Made by a program: the position numbers and the translations under genes. From positions 1 to 64,000 of the forward strand of contig CBFHJJ010000004.1 of assembly GCA_965655865.1 (NCBI GenBank): 64,000 nucleotides of DNA. Direction: 5' to 3'. Below the pieces are notes generated by a model. The model saw only the letters and a list, made by a program, of their open reading frames with translations. It was not told the DNA's origin and did no database searches. Within the stretch, counting starts at the first letter, position 1. Every line of letters begins with the position of its first letter. Shown one piece after another: positions 36,308 through 44,898 of this stretch. The DNA comes from MAG-121220-bin8 sp965655865. Its GTDB lineage: Bacteria > Bacteroidota > Bacteroidia > Flavobacteriales > Flavobacteriaceae.

Positions 36308-37732
36308 ATGATTACAGCTGAATCCGTTTGGAAAAACTGTCTTAAATTCATAAAAGACAACATACAGATTCAAGCTTATAAAACATGGTTCGAACCTATT
36401 AAACCAATTAAATTCGAAAACAATGTACTGAGTGTTCAAGTTCCAAGCAAATTTTTTTATGAATGGCTTGAAGAACATTATGTCAAATTATTAAAACTTG
36501 CGTTAAACAAAGAACTTGGAGAAAATGCCAGATTAATATATGTTATTAAAATGGAAAATACATTTGGCAACCTTAGTCCATTTACTGAAAAAATACCTAG
36601 TCAATATAAGACTAATATCCCTTCTCAAAAAGTTGACCTTTCCATTGGAAATCTTCAAACCGAGTTAAAAAATCCCTTTGTAATTCCTGGTATAAAGAAT
36701 CTAAAAATAGAATCTCAACTAAATCCAAATTATACTTTTGACAATTTCTTGGAAGGAGACGCAAACAGACTTGCAAGATCAGCAGGTCTAGCTGTTTCCA
36801 ACAAGCCTGGAGGCACATCATTTAATCCCTTATTAATTTTTGGAGGAGTAGGATTAGGTAAAACACATTTAGCACATGCAATTGGTGTTAATGTAAAAGA
36901 AAAATTTCCAGAAAAAACAGTTCTTTATATTTCAGCTGAAAAATTTACACAACAGTATATTGATTCAGTCAAAAAAAATAACAGAAATGACTTCATACAT
37001 TTTTATCAAATAATAGATGTTTTAATTATTGATGATGTTCAATTTTTCTCTGGAAAAACAGGAACTCAGGATGTATTTTTTCATATTTTTAATCATTTAC
37101 ATCAAAATGGTAAGCAGGTTATTCTGACATCAGATAAAGCACCGGTTGACATGCAAGATATTGAACAAAGATTACTATCTAGGTTCAAATGGGGATTATC
37201 TGCTGAACTTCAAAGACCTGATTATGAAACAAGAGTTTCTATTTTAAAAAATAAACTTTATAGAGATGGCGTGGAAATCTCTGATGAAGTAATTGATTAT
37301 GTAGCTAAAAATATAAAAGTAAACGTTAGAGAACTGGAGGGTGCTGTAATTTCACTAATAGCACAATCATCTTTTAATAAAAAAGAAATTACTGTTGAAT
37401 TAGCAAAAGGAGTTGTTGAGAAATTTGTTAAAAACACAAAAAGAGAAGTTTCTATAGATTACATTCAAAAAATAGTTTCTGAGTATTTCCAAATGGATGT
37501 TTCTACTCTTCAATCAAAAACAAGAAAAAGACATATTGTTCAAGCAAGACAATTAGCAATGTTTTTTGCTAAAAAATTCACAAAAGCATCACTTGCAAGT
37601 ATTGGATCCCAAATAGGTCGAAGAGATCACGCAACAGTCCTTCATGCCTGTAAAACTGTTGATAATTTATCTTTTACAGATAAACAGTTCAGAAAATATG
37701 TTGAAGATTTATCCAAAAAATTTACAGTATAA
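36308..37732 (+). CDS. dnaA: Chromosomal replication initiator protein DnaA
   Basis: DnaA is the AAA+ initiator that opens oriC. Domain I (residues 1 to about 85) starts SVWKNCLKFIKDNI; a linker follows; the AAA+ domain begins near residue 140 (NPNYTFDNFLEGDANRLA) with Walker A GGVGLGKTH near 180 and Walker B LIIDDVQFF near 240. The C-terminal domain IV ends in GRRDHATVLHACKTV, the DnaA-box recognition helix-turn-helix. Length is 474 residues. There is no dnaN or gyrB next to it and no DnaA-box cluster upstream, so the origin may lie elsewhere, as in other Bacteroidota. Confidence 0.98.
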   Translation: MITAESVWKNCLKFIKDNIQIQAYKTWFEPIKPIKFENNVLSVQVPSKFFYEWLEEHYVKLLKLALNKELGENARLIYVIKMENTFGNLSPFTEKIPSQYKTNIPSQKVDLSIGNLQTELKNPFVIPGIKNLKIESQLNPNYTFDNFLEGDANRLARSAGLAVSNKPGGTSFNPLLIFGGVGLGKTHLAHAIGVNVKEKFPEKTVLYISAEKFTQQYIDSVKKNNRNDFIHFYQIIDVLIIDDVQFFSGKTGTQDVFFHIFNHLHQNGKQVILTSDKAPVDMQDIEQRLLSRFKWGLSAELQRPDYETRVSILKNKLYRDGVEISDEVIDYVAKNIKVNVRELEGAVISLIAQSSFNKKEITVELAKGVVEKFVKNTKREVSIDYIQKIVSEYFQMDVSTLQSKTRKRHIVQARQLAMFFAKKFTKASLASIGSQIGRRDHATVLHACKTVDNLSFTDKQFRKYVEDLSKKFTV

Positions 37733-37743
37733 AATTTGTTGAG

Positions 37744-38445
37744 ATGAGATTAGGAAAACTTTACCTAATTCCTAACAAACTCGGTCAGTCAAAAACTTAT
37801 AATTTTCCTGAACATCAATATACTTTAATTACGAAAATTAAATATTTTATTTTTGAAAATGAAAAACCAGGAAGAGCTTTTATAAAAGACATAAACCCTG
37901 AAAGAAATCAATCCGAATTAAATATATCTGTATTAAATAAATACACTGCCGAAAATGATATTAAGAGTTTTTTAAGTCCTTGTTTAAATGGAAATGATAT
38001 TGCTTTAATTTCAGACGCAGGATGTCCTGGAGTTGCAGATCCTGGATCTGAAATTGTGAAATTAGCACATGAAAATGAAATAAAAGTTATTCCTTTAGTT
38101 GGACCATCTTCAATATTATTGGCGCTAATGGGTTCTGGCATGAACGGTCAAAGTTTTAAGTTCAATGGTTACCTTCCAATAGAGAAAAGCGAAAGAAAAA
38201 AAAGAATAAAAATTTTAGAAAATAAATCACTAATTACAACTCAAATTTTTATGGAAACTCCTTACAGAAATAATAAATTTTTATCTACGTTACTTAATAC
38301 TTTAAAACCAGAAACAAAATTGTGCATAGCTTGTGATTTAACTCTAAGTAGTGAATATATAGAAACAAAAGAAGTTAAAAATTGGAAATCAAAAAAAGTT
38401 GATATTCATAAAAGACCCACTATTTTTTTAATACAAAGTAATTAA
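37744..38445 (+). CDS. SAM-dependent methyltransferase, RsmI / tetrapyrrole-methylase fold
   Basis: A 233-residue member of the tetrapyrrole-methylase superfamily: LGKLYLIPNKLG at the start, ALISDAGCPGVADPGSEIV in the middle and IPLVGPSSILLALMGSGMNG. These blocks are shared with RsmI, which 2'-O-methylates C1402 of 16S rRNA, but this protein is shorter than E. coli RsmI (about 286) and has a diverged N-terminus (PEHQYTLITKIKYF). It could be a shortened RsmI or a related methyltransferase typical of Bacteroidota. It follows dnaA by 11 nt and overlaps the convergent gene by 4 nt. Confidence 0.85.
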   Translation: MRLGKLYLIPNKLGQSKTYNFPEHQYTLITKIKYFIFENEKPGRAFIKDINPERNQSELNISVLNKYTAENDIKSFLSPCLNGNDIALISDAGCPGVADPGSEIVKLAHENEIKVIPLVGPSSILLALMGSGMNGQSFKFNGYLPIEKSERKKRIKILENKSLITTQIFMETPYRNNKFLSTLLNTLKPETKLCIACDLTLSSEYIETKEVKNWKSKKVDIHKRPTIFLIQSN

Positions 38446-39056
38446 ACCTTAGGCTTTCTTACTGCTTCAACCATTGATAAGTCAAAATTTTTAAAATGTT
38501 TTATATACTTTGAAATTGAAGTTCCAAAAGCATCTTTTTTATCATCCTTTCCACCTGAACGCAAATATTTTTTTACATTTCCAGGACCAGCCAAGTGAGC
38601 AGCTGCAATTATACCAGACTCACTTATTTTAGTTTCATTGATTATGGTTCCAACAAACCATTTTATGTCTTTTCTTAAAATCCATTTATTTCTCTGAACA
38701 TTAATTAAGAAAACTCTTTCTTGAAGCTTTGCATCATTAATAAAATTTTTAGAATTTTTAATTCCATACATTTTAAGAGTATTCAAATTAAATTGATATT
38801 TACCCATAAAACCAAATTTATTAATACGATTGTAACGCCCACTAGACTCTTTAAAGCCAAGTAATTCTTTAAAGCCGGTGAAGTCATCTATTAAAAAAAC
38901 ATAATTAGGTATTTTAATATTTCTTTCGGTTGATACCAAATATTCTAAGTCAATGTATGAGTTGTCAAATGTTTTATTGTGATTAGTAGAGATAAAAGAA
39001 GTGCTAAATACAAATAAGGTTGTAAGCACTAAATTGTTTTTGAAAATACTATGCAT
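38442..39056 (-). CDS. Predicted exported lysozyme-like / lytic transglycosylase-like protein
   Basis: A 204-residue protein with a hydrophobic signal (FKNNLVLTTLFVFSTSF). The segment LLGFKESSGRYNRINKFGFMGKYQFN resembles the start of a lysozyme-like transglycosylase domain, with a candidate catalytic glutamate followed by SSGRY and a GKYQF block. Later GIIAAAHLAGPGNVKKYLRSGG is also typical of this fold. It follows mltG and dapF, so a murein-cleaving role fits. Activity is inferred, and it could be a non-catalytic relative. The start is supported by a predicted -7 element about 40 nt upstream. Confidence 0.72.
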   Translation of the reverse strand: MHSIFKNNLVLTTLFVFSTSFISTNHNKTFDNSYIDLEYLVSTERNIKIPNYVFLIDDFTGFKELLGFKESSGRYNRINKFGFMGKYQFNLNTLKMYGIKNSKNFINDAKLQERVFLINVQRNKWILRKDIKWFVGTIINETKISESGIIAAAHLAGPGNVKKYLRSGGKDDKKDAFGTSISKYIKHFKNFDLSMVEAVRKPKV

Positions 39057-39086
39057 TGTGTACGATAATAAGTTAAAATCAATTTA

Positions 39087-39104
39087 AAATATGCCGCAAA
39101 CATA
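39087..39104 (-). promoter_or_regulatory. Predicted -7 element and shared 13-nt motif upstream of the lysozyme-like gene
   Basis: On the minus strand TATGTTTG (39104-39097) fully matches TAnnTTTG and runs into TTGCGGCATATTT (39099-39087). The same 13-nt string occurs upstream of the FKBP lipoprotein gene (61542-61530). I see no matching TTTG at the expected -33 distance. Confidence 0.4.
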
Positions 39105-39136
39105 CATAAAATATTAATTATCTGATATTCAATGTA

Positions 39137-40189
39137 TTACCTTCTTATATTGTTTTTTTTAAGCCAATTTGTATACTGACGTTTGTTTTTGTTGTGCTGC
39201 CTGTATGTTTTTGCAAAAATATGATATCCGGGTCTTTTTACATCTGCAACAAAAAACAAGTATTCATGAGTTTCCATTTCTAAAACAGATTCAATTGATG
39301 AAAAATCAGGCATGTAAATCGGACCAGGGGGTAATCCTTTATTAACATAAGTATTGTAAGGTGATTTTATCTTTAAATCTCTATACAAAACCCTTCTAAT
39401 TTTTTTATCAAACCCTTTTTTTTGCTTAATTGTATAAACAACAGTAGGATCTGCTTGTAGTTTCATTCTTTTCTTTAATCTATTGAAATAAACTCCTGAA
39501 ATGGTTGGTCTTTCATCAACTTTCGGGGTTTCTCTTTGAACTATTGAAGCTAAAACAGAAACTTCAACAGGGCTTAAATTTAATAACTTGGCTTTTTCTT
39601 TTCTCAAATTATTCCAATATAAATTATATTGATCAAGCATTTTATCACGAAACTGATCTGCACTTGTATTCCAATAAAATTCATAGGTGTTTGGAAGAAA
39701 AATTGCAAAAACAGACTCAGAGTTTAAATTATTTGTCTTTAAAAATAATTTTTCATTAAATGAATTCATCAAACTTAAACTATCAGCTTCTATGTAATTT
39801 GATATTCTTGAAGCTAAATTTTCTAACCTTTCAATATTATTAAAAGTTACTTTTACTGGAATATTGTTAAATTTCAATGAGTTCAGAATTTCTTTATTTG
39901 AAAAACCTTTTTTTATTTCATATTTACCTGCTTTAATATTGAGAACGTATTTTTTTTTATATGCTGCATCGAAAAAAGATGAAGAATCTTTTAAAAAAGG
40001 AAAGATTTGTTTTTTTAAATTATCTAATCCTGAACCTGATTTGATGTATACAAAAACTGATTCATCCTCAAATTTTGTATTATCAGAATAGTAAGTTTTA
40101 TAATAATTATAAATAACTGCTGTTGAAACCAACAAAGAACTCAATAATCCAATGTATATAATTGTATTGTATATTTTTTTATTTACCAT
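39137..40189 (-). CDS. mltG: Endolytic transglycosylase MltG
   Basis: MltG is an inner-membrane endolytic murein transglycosylase that ends nascent glycan chains. A single N-terminal membrane anchor (about residues 8-29) is followed by a LysM-like segment and the YceG domain. Catalytic Glu220 lies in LASIVQRETPKVDERP, with the downstream GVYFNRLKKRMKLQADPTVVY typical of the family. Length is 350 residues. It abuts dapF directly and precedes the lysozyme-like gene, forming a cell-wall unit. Confidence 0.97.
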   Translation of the reverse strand: MVNKKIYNTIIYIGLLSSLLVSTAVIYNYYKTYYSDNTKFEDESVFVYIKSGSGLDNLKKQIFPFLKDSSSFFDAAYKKKYVLNIKAGKYEIKKGFSNKEILNSLKFNNIPVKVTFNNIERLENLASRISNYIEADSLSLMNSFNEKLFLKTNNLNSESVFAIFLPNTYEFYWNTSADQFRDKMLDQYNLYWNNLRKEKAKLLNLSPVEVSVLASIVQRETPKVDERPTISGVYFNRLKKRMKLQADPTVVYTIKQKKGFDKKIRRVLYRDLKIKSPYNTYVNKGLPPGPIYMPDFSSIESVLEMETHEYLFFVADVKRPGYHIFAKTYRQHNKNKRQYTNWLKKNNIRR

Positions 40190-40969
40190 TTATATTTCAA
40201 TTTCACCTGAAAATACCATTTCAACTTTTCCAGATAATTGGATATCAAAGTACTTTTCTCCACTACAATCAAATTTAACGGATAATTCTCCTCCTTTTGT
40301 TTTCAATTTAACCTCTTTAGAATCTGTTTTTCCTGATTTAAACATAGCCAATGCTACTGCTGTAACTCCCGTTCCACAAGAAAGCGTCTCACCCTCTACT
40401 CCTCTTTCATATGTTCTTACTAAAAATTCATTTTCTGAGATTTGTTCAACAAAATTCACATTAACTCCTTTTTTATCAAATAAACTGCTGTTTCTTATTT
40501 TCTTACCATTTTCATATACTTTATAATCATTGAGATTTTGAACTATTTTTACATAATGAGGTGATCCAGTATCTAGAAAAAGATCATCTCCAAAACTTTT
40601 AATATTTCTAACAGATTTCATGGACAAAGTGATTATATCATCAAAAATTGATGCATCGTGTAATCCATCAAAAGCAGTAAAAACTGTATTATCATTAATA
40701 ATGTTTAGATTTTGAGCGAATTTTACAGAACAACGAGCACCATTTCCACACATAGATCCTAAATTTCCGTCTGAGTTATAATAATTCATTGAAAAGTCAG
40801 AAGATTTTGATTGTTCAATTAATATCAATCCATCACATCCAATTCCATATTTTCGATCACAAAGTCTTTTGATTAGAGAATTATTTTCAGAGGGAAAAGT
40901 TAAATTAGTGTTATCAACAATTATAAAATCATTTCCGGTTCCTTGATATTTTTGAAATTTAATCTTCAT
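40190..40969 (-). CDS. dapF: Diaminopimelate epimerase
   Basis: DapF converts LL- to meso-diaminopimelate for lysine and peptidoglycan. The two catalytic cysteines are Cys74 in SMCGNGARC and Cys198 in SCGTGVTA. The N-terminal KYQGTGNDFIIVD block is standard, as is the 259-residue length. It begins the unit dapF-mltG-lysozyme-like gene with no gap to mltG, and is divergent from the HtrA-type protease gene. Confidence 0.98.
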   Translation of the reverse strand: MKIKFQKYQGTGNDFIIVDNTNLTFPSENNSLIKRLCDRKYGIGCDGLILIEQSKSSDFSMNYYNSDGNLGSMCGNGARCSVKFAQNLNIINDNTVFTAFDGLHDASIFDDIITLSMKSVRNIKSFGDDLFLDTGSPHYVKIVQNLNDYKVYENGKKIRNSSLFDKKGVNVNFVEQISENEFLVRTYERGVEGETLSCGTGVTAVALAMFKSGKTDSKEVKLKTKGGELSVKFDCSGEKYFDIQLSGKVEMVFSGEIEI

Positions 40970-41048
40970 TTTTATAATATCACGAATATATAAAAAGAAA
41001 AAGTTGTTAAAAAGTAGTTAAAATATATTTTTCTAAAATTTAAAAATA

Positions 41049-41056
41049 TAATTTTG
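41049..41056 (+). promoter_or_regulatory. Predicted -7 element of the HtrA-type protease gene
   Basis: TAATTTTG matches TAnnTTTG fully and lies 15 nt before the ATG at 41072. The -33 region is only a T-run about 17 nt upstream, so the call rests mainly on the -7 box and its position. Confidence 0.35.
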
Positions 41057-41071
41057 AATTAAAATTTAATT

Positions 41072-42451
41072 ATGAAAAAATTACTTTATACTTTTTTAGT
41101 TTCATTGTTTGGTGGATTTTTGGCATTATTAGTTCACAATTTTTATTATGACCACTCAAATAGTATTATCACAGAGGAAAAAGATAATATGGTTAATATT
41201 TCATTTAATCCCTTATCCAATAGTAATTTAAGTAGTGAAAATGATTTTGTTTCTGCTGCAGAAAAAACTATTCACTCTGTTGTTCATGTAAAAAACACTA
41301 GTATTAGTGGAGGAAATTCTTCATTATGGGATTATTTCAATAATTCTGGAGGTAAAACTCGAGTTGGAATGGGCTCTGGAGTTATAATTTCAGAAGATGG
41401 ATACATAATCACAAATAATCATGTGATTGAAAATGCTAGCACAATTGAAGTTACTACAAATAATAACAAGACATACAATGCTGAACTTTTAGGAAGCGAT
41501 GAAGTTTCAGACATTGCTGTTTTAAAAATTGTTGGAGATGAATCTTTTCCCTACATCAGGTTTGCAGATTCTGACCAAACCAAAATTGGAGAATGGGTGC
41601 TAGCAGTAGGAAATCCATTCAATTTAACTTCAACAGTAACGGCTGGAATAATAAGTGCAAAATCAAGAGACTTAAATGATTTTGATTCAAAAAATCAATC
41701 ATTTATTCAAACCGATGCTGCAGTCAATTCAGGAAATAGCGGAGGCGCTTTAGTTAATACTAATGGAGACCTAATTGGAATTAATACTGCAATTACAAGT
41801 GGAACAGGCGGATTTGTTGGATACTCATTTGCTGTACCAAGTAATGTAGCTAGAAAAATCTTTGAGGACATAATTGAATTTGGAAATGTACAAAAAGGAT
41901 TACTTGGTGTGACAGGATTTGGATTAAACTCTCAATCTGCAAATGAACTTAACATAGATTTAACTGAAGGTTTTTTTGTAAATGATACTGAAGCTGAAAT
42001 GGGAGCAGAAAGAGCTGGAATTACAAAAGGTGATGTAATAATAAGTCTTGACAATATTAAAATTGAAAAATTTTCTGATTTATCAGGATATTTAAGTACC
42101 AAAAGACCCGGTGATAAAATTTCAGTTGGTATAATCAGAGATAATAATATTATTAAGTTAAGTGTGACTTTAGAAAAAAATAATAATGTAAGTTTTTTAG
42201 GAATGCAGTTAAAAAATATGACTAAAAATGAATTAGAGTCTTATAAAATAACACACGGTGTTAAGATATCAAATTTAAGAAATAGTTCTCTTTACAGAAT
42301 GGGAGTAAAACCAGGTTATGCCTTAACAGAAATAAATAATAAAGAAATTAAAAAAACTGAAGATCTGTTAAATTTTAATTCAAATACAAAAATTAACCAA
42401 ATGATATTTGTGAGTCCAAACGGAGAAAAAGAAAGACTAATTTTTGAGTAA
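41072..42451 (+). CDS. Periplasmic Do/HtrA-type serine endoprotease
   Basis: A 459-residue DegP/DegQ-like envelope protease and chaperone. An N-terminal membrane or signal segment (residues about 4-22) is followed by the trypsin-like domain with the triad His117 (NNHVIE), Asp147 (VSDIAVL) and Ser223 (NSGNSGGAL). Two PDZ-type regions follow: the first contains GAERAGITKGDVI, and the second, weaker one spans about residues 375-459. Whether the N-terminus is cleaved or stays as an anchor is unclear. It overlaps trmD by 1 nt. Confidence 0.95.
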   Translation: MKKLLYTFLVSLFGGFLALLVHNFYYDHSNSIITEEKDNMVNISFNPLSNSNLSSENDFVSAAEKTIHSVVHVKNTSISGGNSSLWDYFNNSGGKTRVGMGSGVIISEDGYIITNNHVIENASTIEVTTNNNKTYNAELLGSDEVSDIAVLKIVGDESFPYIRFADSDQTKIGEWVLAVGNPFNLTSTVTAGIISAKSRDLNDFDSKNQSFIQTDAAVNSGNSGGALVNTNGDLIGINTAITSGTGGFVGYSFAVPSNVARKIFEDIIEFGNVQKGLLGVTGFGLNSQSANELNIDLTEGFFVNDTEAEMGAERAGITKGDVIISLDNIKIEKFSDLSGYLSTKRPGDKISVGIIRDNNIIKLSVTLEKNNNVSFLGMQLKNMTKNELESYKITHGVKISNLRNSSLYRMGVKPGYALTEINNKEIKKTEDLLNFNSNTKINQMIFVSPNGEKERLIFE

Positions 42452-43125
42452 TGAGAATTGATATAATAAGTGTTCTTCCTAAACTAATTGAAAGTCCTTT
42501 TAATGCTTCAATACTCAAACGAGCAATTGACAAAAAACTAATTGAAGTTAATTTTCACGATTTAAAAGATTATGCTTCTAGTAAAAGAAGGCAAGTAGAT
42601 GATTATCAGTTTGGAGGAGGATCGGGAATGGTAATGATGATTGAACCTATAAAAAAATGTATCGATTCACTAAAAAAAGAAAGAAAATATGAAGAAGTAA
42701 TTTACATGACACCGGATGGTGAAATGTTAAATCAAAAAATTTCTAATAAACTTTCATTAAAAGGAAATATAATTATTTTGTGTGGACATTATAAAGGTGT
42801 AGATCAAAGGGTTAGAGATAGTTTAATAACTATGGAAATATCTATAGGGGATTACGTGCTTTCTGGCGGAGAGCTGCCTGCTGCAGTACTTTGTGATTCA
42901 ATAATTAGATTAATTCCTGGTGTGTTAGGAGATGAAACATCAGCACTAACTGATTCTTTTCAAGATGACTTATTGGCTCCACCAGTCTATACTAGACCTT
43001 CCTCTTTTGAGAACTTAGATGTTCCTGAAATTCTTCTTTCTGGAGATAAGTTGAAAATAGAACTTTGGAGAGAGGAAAAAGCTTTAGAAAGGACTAAAAA
43101 TTTAAGACCAGACATTTTTGAGTAA
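42451..43125 (+). CDS. trmD: tRNA (guanine-N1)-methyltransferase
   Basis: TrmD methylates G37 next to the anticodon and so prevents +1 frameshifting. The SPOUT knot is recognisable in LCGHYKGVDQRV and SIGDYVLSGGELPAAV; RIDIISVLPKLIESPF is the usual N-terminus. Length is 224 residues. It overlaps the protease gene by 1 nt, and rplS follows after 106 nt with its own predicted promoter and leader. The trmD-rplS pair is conserved widely, usually with rpsP and rimM, which are absent here. Confidence 0.97.
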   Translation: MRIDIISVLPKLIESPFNASILKRAIDKKLIEVNFHDLKDYASSKRRQVDDYQFGGGSGMVMMIEPIKKCIDSLKKERKYEEVIYMTPDGEMLNQKISNKLSLKGNIIILCGHYKGVDQRVRDSLITMEISIGDYVLSGGELPAAVLCDSIIRLIPGVLGDETSALTDSFQDDLLAPPVYTRPSSFENLDVPEILLSGDKLKIELWREEKALERTKNLRPDIFE

Positions 43126-43129
43126 ATTC

Positions 43130-43161
43130 TTTCTATAAATTAAAAAAAAAATGTAAATTCG
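43130..43161 (+). promoter_or_regulatory. Predicted promoter of rplS
   Basis: TTTC (43130-43133), a 20-nt spacer and TAAATTCG (43154-43161) resemble the Bacteroidota pattern with one mismatch in each box. Transcription would start near 43167 and produce a leader of about 65 nt. Confidence 0.4.
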
Positions 43162-43185
43162 CATTCGATTTTATTATAACCACTG

Positions 43186-43231
43186 ACGATAATCGTGTAT
43201 GTTGTAATAAATTAATTTAAAATCTTACACA
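43186..43231 (+). promoter_or_regulatory. Candidate rplS leader with alternative hairpins at the start codon
   Basis: TTACACA (43225-43231), the seven bases before the rplS ATG, can pair with TGT/GTAA (43200-43202 and 43204-43207, one bulged T). Alternatively its TACAC can pair with GTGTA (43195-43199). Just upstream ACGAT-A-ATCGT (43186-43196) is a perfect 5-bp hairpin that shares bases with the GTGTA alternative. The exclusive pairings would mask or free the start. Autoregulation by L19 is inference; leaders of this kind are known for L19 in other bacteria. Confidence 0.4.
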
Positions 43232-43582
43232 ATGGAATCTTTAATAAAATTCGTTCAAGACGAATTTGTCACTAAAAAAGAAATCCCAACATTCAAATCC
43301 GGAGACACAATAACAGTTTATTATGAAATTAGAGAAGGTGAAAAAGTCCGTACTCAGTTTTTCAAAGGTGTTGTGATTCAAATCAAAGGAACTGGACTCA
43401 CTAAAACTTTTACTATTAGAAAAATGTCTGGTACGATTGGTATTGAAAGAATATTTCCTTTTAATCTTCCTGCTATCCAAAAAATAGAAATTAATAAAAG
43501 AGGAAGAGTTAGAAGGTCGAGAATTTATTATTTCCGAGAATTGAGAGGTAAAAAGGCTAGAATAAAGGAAATTAAGAGGTAA
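43232..43582 (+). CDS. rplS: 50S ribosomal protein L19
   Basis: L19 sits at the 30S-50S interface. The 116-residue sequence shows FKSGDTITVYYEIREGEKVRTQFFKGVVI, the RKMSGTIGIERIFP block and the basic C-terminus RGRVRRSRIYYFRELRGKKARIKE. Length is normal. It follows trmD but has a separate predicted promoter and a structured leader; icd starts 21 nt downstream. Confidence 0.98.
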   Translation: MESLIKFVQDEFVTKKEIPTFKSGDTITVYYEIREGEKVRTQFFKGVVIQIKGTGLTKTFTIRKMSGTIGIERIFPFNLPAIQKIEINKRGRVRRSRIYYFRELRGKKARIKEIKR

Positions 43583-43603
43583 CTTAATACTCATACAAAC
43601 TTC

Positions 43604-44830
43604 ATGAAAAAAATTATAGTTAATAATCCAGTTGTTGAACTAGATGGAGATGAAATGACTAGAATTATTTGGGATTTTATCAAAACCAAATTAATACTAC
43701 CCTACTTAGACATAGATATTAAATATTATGATTTAAGTGTTAAACACAGAGATTTCACTGATGACCAAGTAACAATTGATTCAGCTGAGGCTATAAAAAA
43801 ATATAATGTTGGTATAAAATGTGCAACTATTACACCTGATGAAGATAGAGTTGTTGAATACACATTAAAAAAAATGTGGAGATCCCCAAATGGAACGATT
43901 AGAAATATAGTTGGCGGTACAGTTTTCAGAGAACCTATAATTATGAATAATGTTCCAAGGTATGTTCAAGGTTGGACAAAACCAATTTGTATTGGAAGAC
44001 ATGCATTTGGTGATCAATACAAAGCTACTGACATAGTTACCCACGGGAAAGGAAAATTAACAATGACTTTTACACCTGAAAACGGTGATAAACCTAAAAC
44101 TTGGGAAGTTTATAATTTTCAAGAAAATGGAGTTGCCATGAGCATGTATAATATTGATTCTTCAATTTATGGATTTGCAAGGTCTTGTATGAATCAAGCT
44201 TTAACCAAAAAATGGCCTTTATACTTATCTACTAAAAACACTATTTTAAAAGCTTACGACGGACGTTTTAAGGATGTCTTTCACGAAGTTTATACTAACG
44301 AGTTTAAAGAAAAATTTGAAGCTGCTGGAATAACATACGAACATAGATTAATTGATGATATGGTTGCAGCCGCCATGAAATGGAATGGTGGGTTTGTATG
44401 GGCCTGTAAGAATTACGATGGTGATGTTCAATCTGATACAGTTGCTCAGGGTTTTGGTTCACTAGGTTTAATGACTTCGACTTTAGTCACACCTGATGGA
44501 AAAACAATGGAGGCAGAAGCTGCACATGGAACTGTAACTAGACATTACAGAGAACATCAAAAAGGCAATGAAACTTCTACCAATCCCATAGCTTCTATAT
44601 TTGCTTGGACAAGAGGTCTTGCTCATAGGGGAAAACTTGACAACAATAATGAACTCATAGACTTTTGTAAAACACTAGAAACTGTTTGTGTTCAAACAGT
44701 TGAAAATGGTCAAATGACAAAAGATTTAGCTCTGTTAATTCATGGTAAAAGCTTAAATAGATCTCATTATTTAAATACACAAGAATTTTTAGATGCCATC
44801 AAGAAAGGTTTGGACTCAAGCTTTAATTAA
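43604..44830 (+). CDS. icd: NADP-dependent isocitrate dehydrogenase, homodimeric eukaryotic-like type
   Basis: This TCA-cycle enzyme converts isocitrate to 2-oxoglutarate and NADPH. The 408-residue protein belongs to the type II homodimeric class: [17 protein letters not shown] at the start, [21 protein letters not shown] for substrate binding, [22 protein letters not shown] and [17 protein letters not shown] for metal and cofactor binding. It follows rplS by 21 nt. This type, rather than the E. coli type, is common in Bacteroidota. Confidence 0.97.
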   Translation: MKKIIVNNPVVELDGDEMTRIIWDFIKTKLILPYLDIDIKYYDLSVKHRDFTDDQVTIDSAEAIKKYNVGIKCATITPDEDRVVEYTLKKMWRSPNGTIRNIVGGTVFREPIIMNNVPRYVQGWTKPICIGRHAFGDQYKATDIVTHGKGKLTMTFTPENGDKPKTWEVYNFQENGVAMSMYNIDSSIYGFARSCMNQALTKKWPLYLSTKNTILKAYDGRFKDVFHEVYTNEFKEKFEAAGITYEHRLIDDMVAAAMKWNGGFVWACKNYDGDVQSDTVAQGFGSLGLMTSTLVTPDGKTMEAEAAHGTVTRHYREHQKGNETSTNPIASIFAWTRGLAHRGKLDNNNELIDFCKTLETVCVQTVENGQMTKDLALLIHGKSLNRSHYLNTQEFLDAIKKGLDSSFN

Positions 44831-44898
44831 TAAATATACTGGCATATTTTTTGTTATTAATTAGTTAGAAATTATTCAAATAATTTTAAATTTTATTA

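Noticed and set aside
43241..43594. 117-codon open frame antisense to rplS
   Set aside because: Mirrors the L19 gene almost exactly and has no protein-family features.
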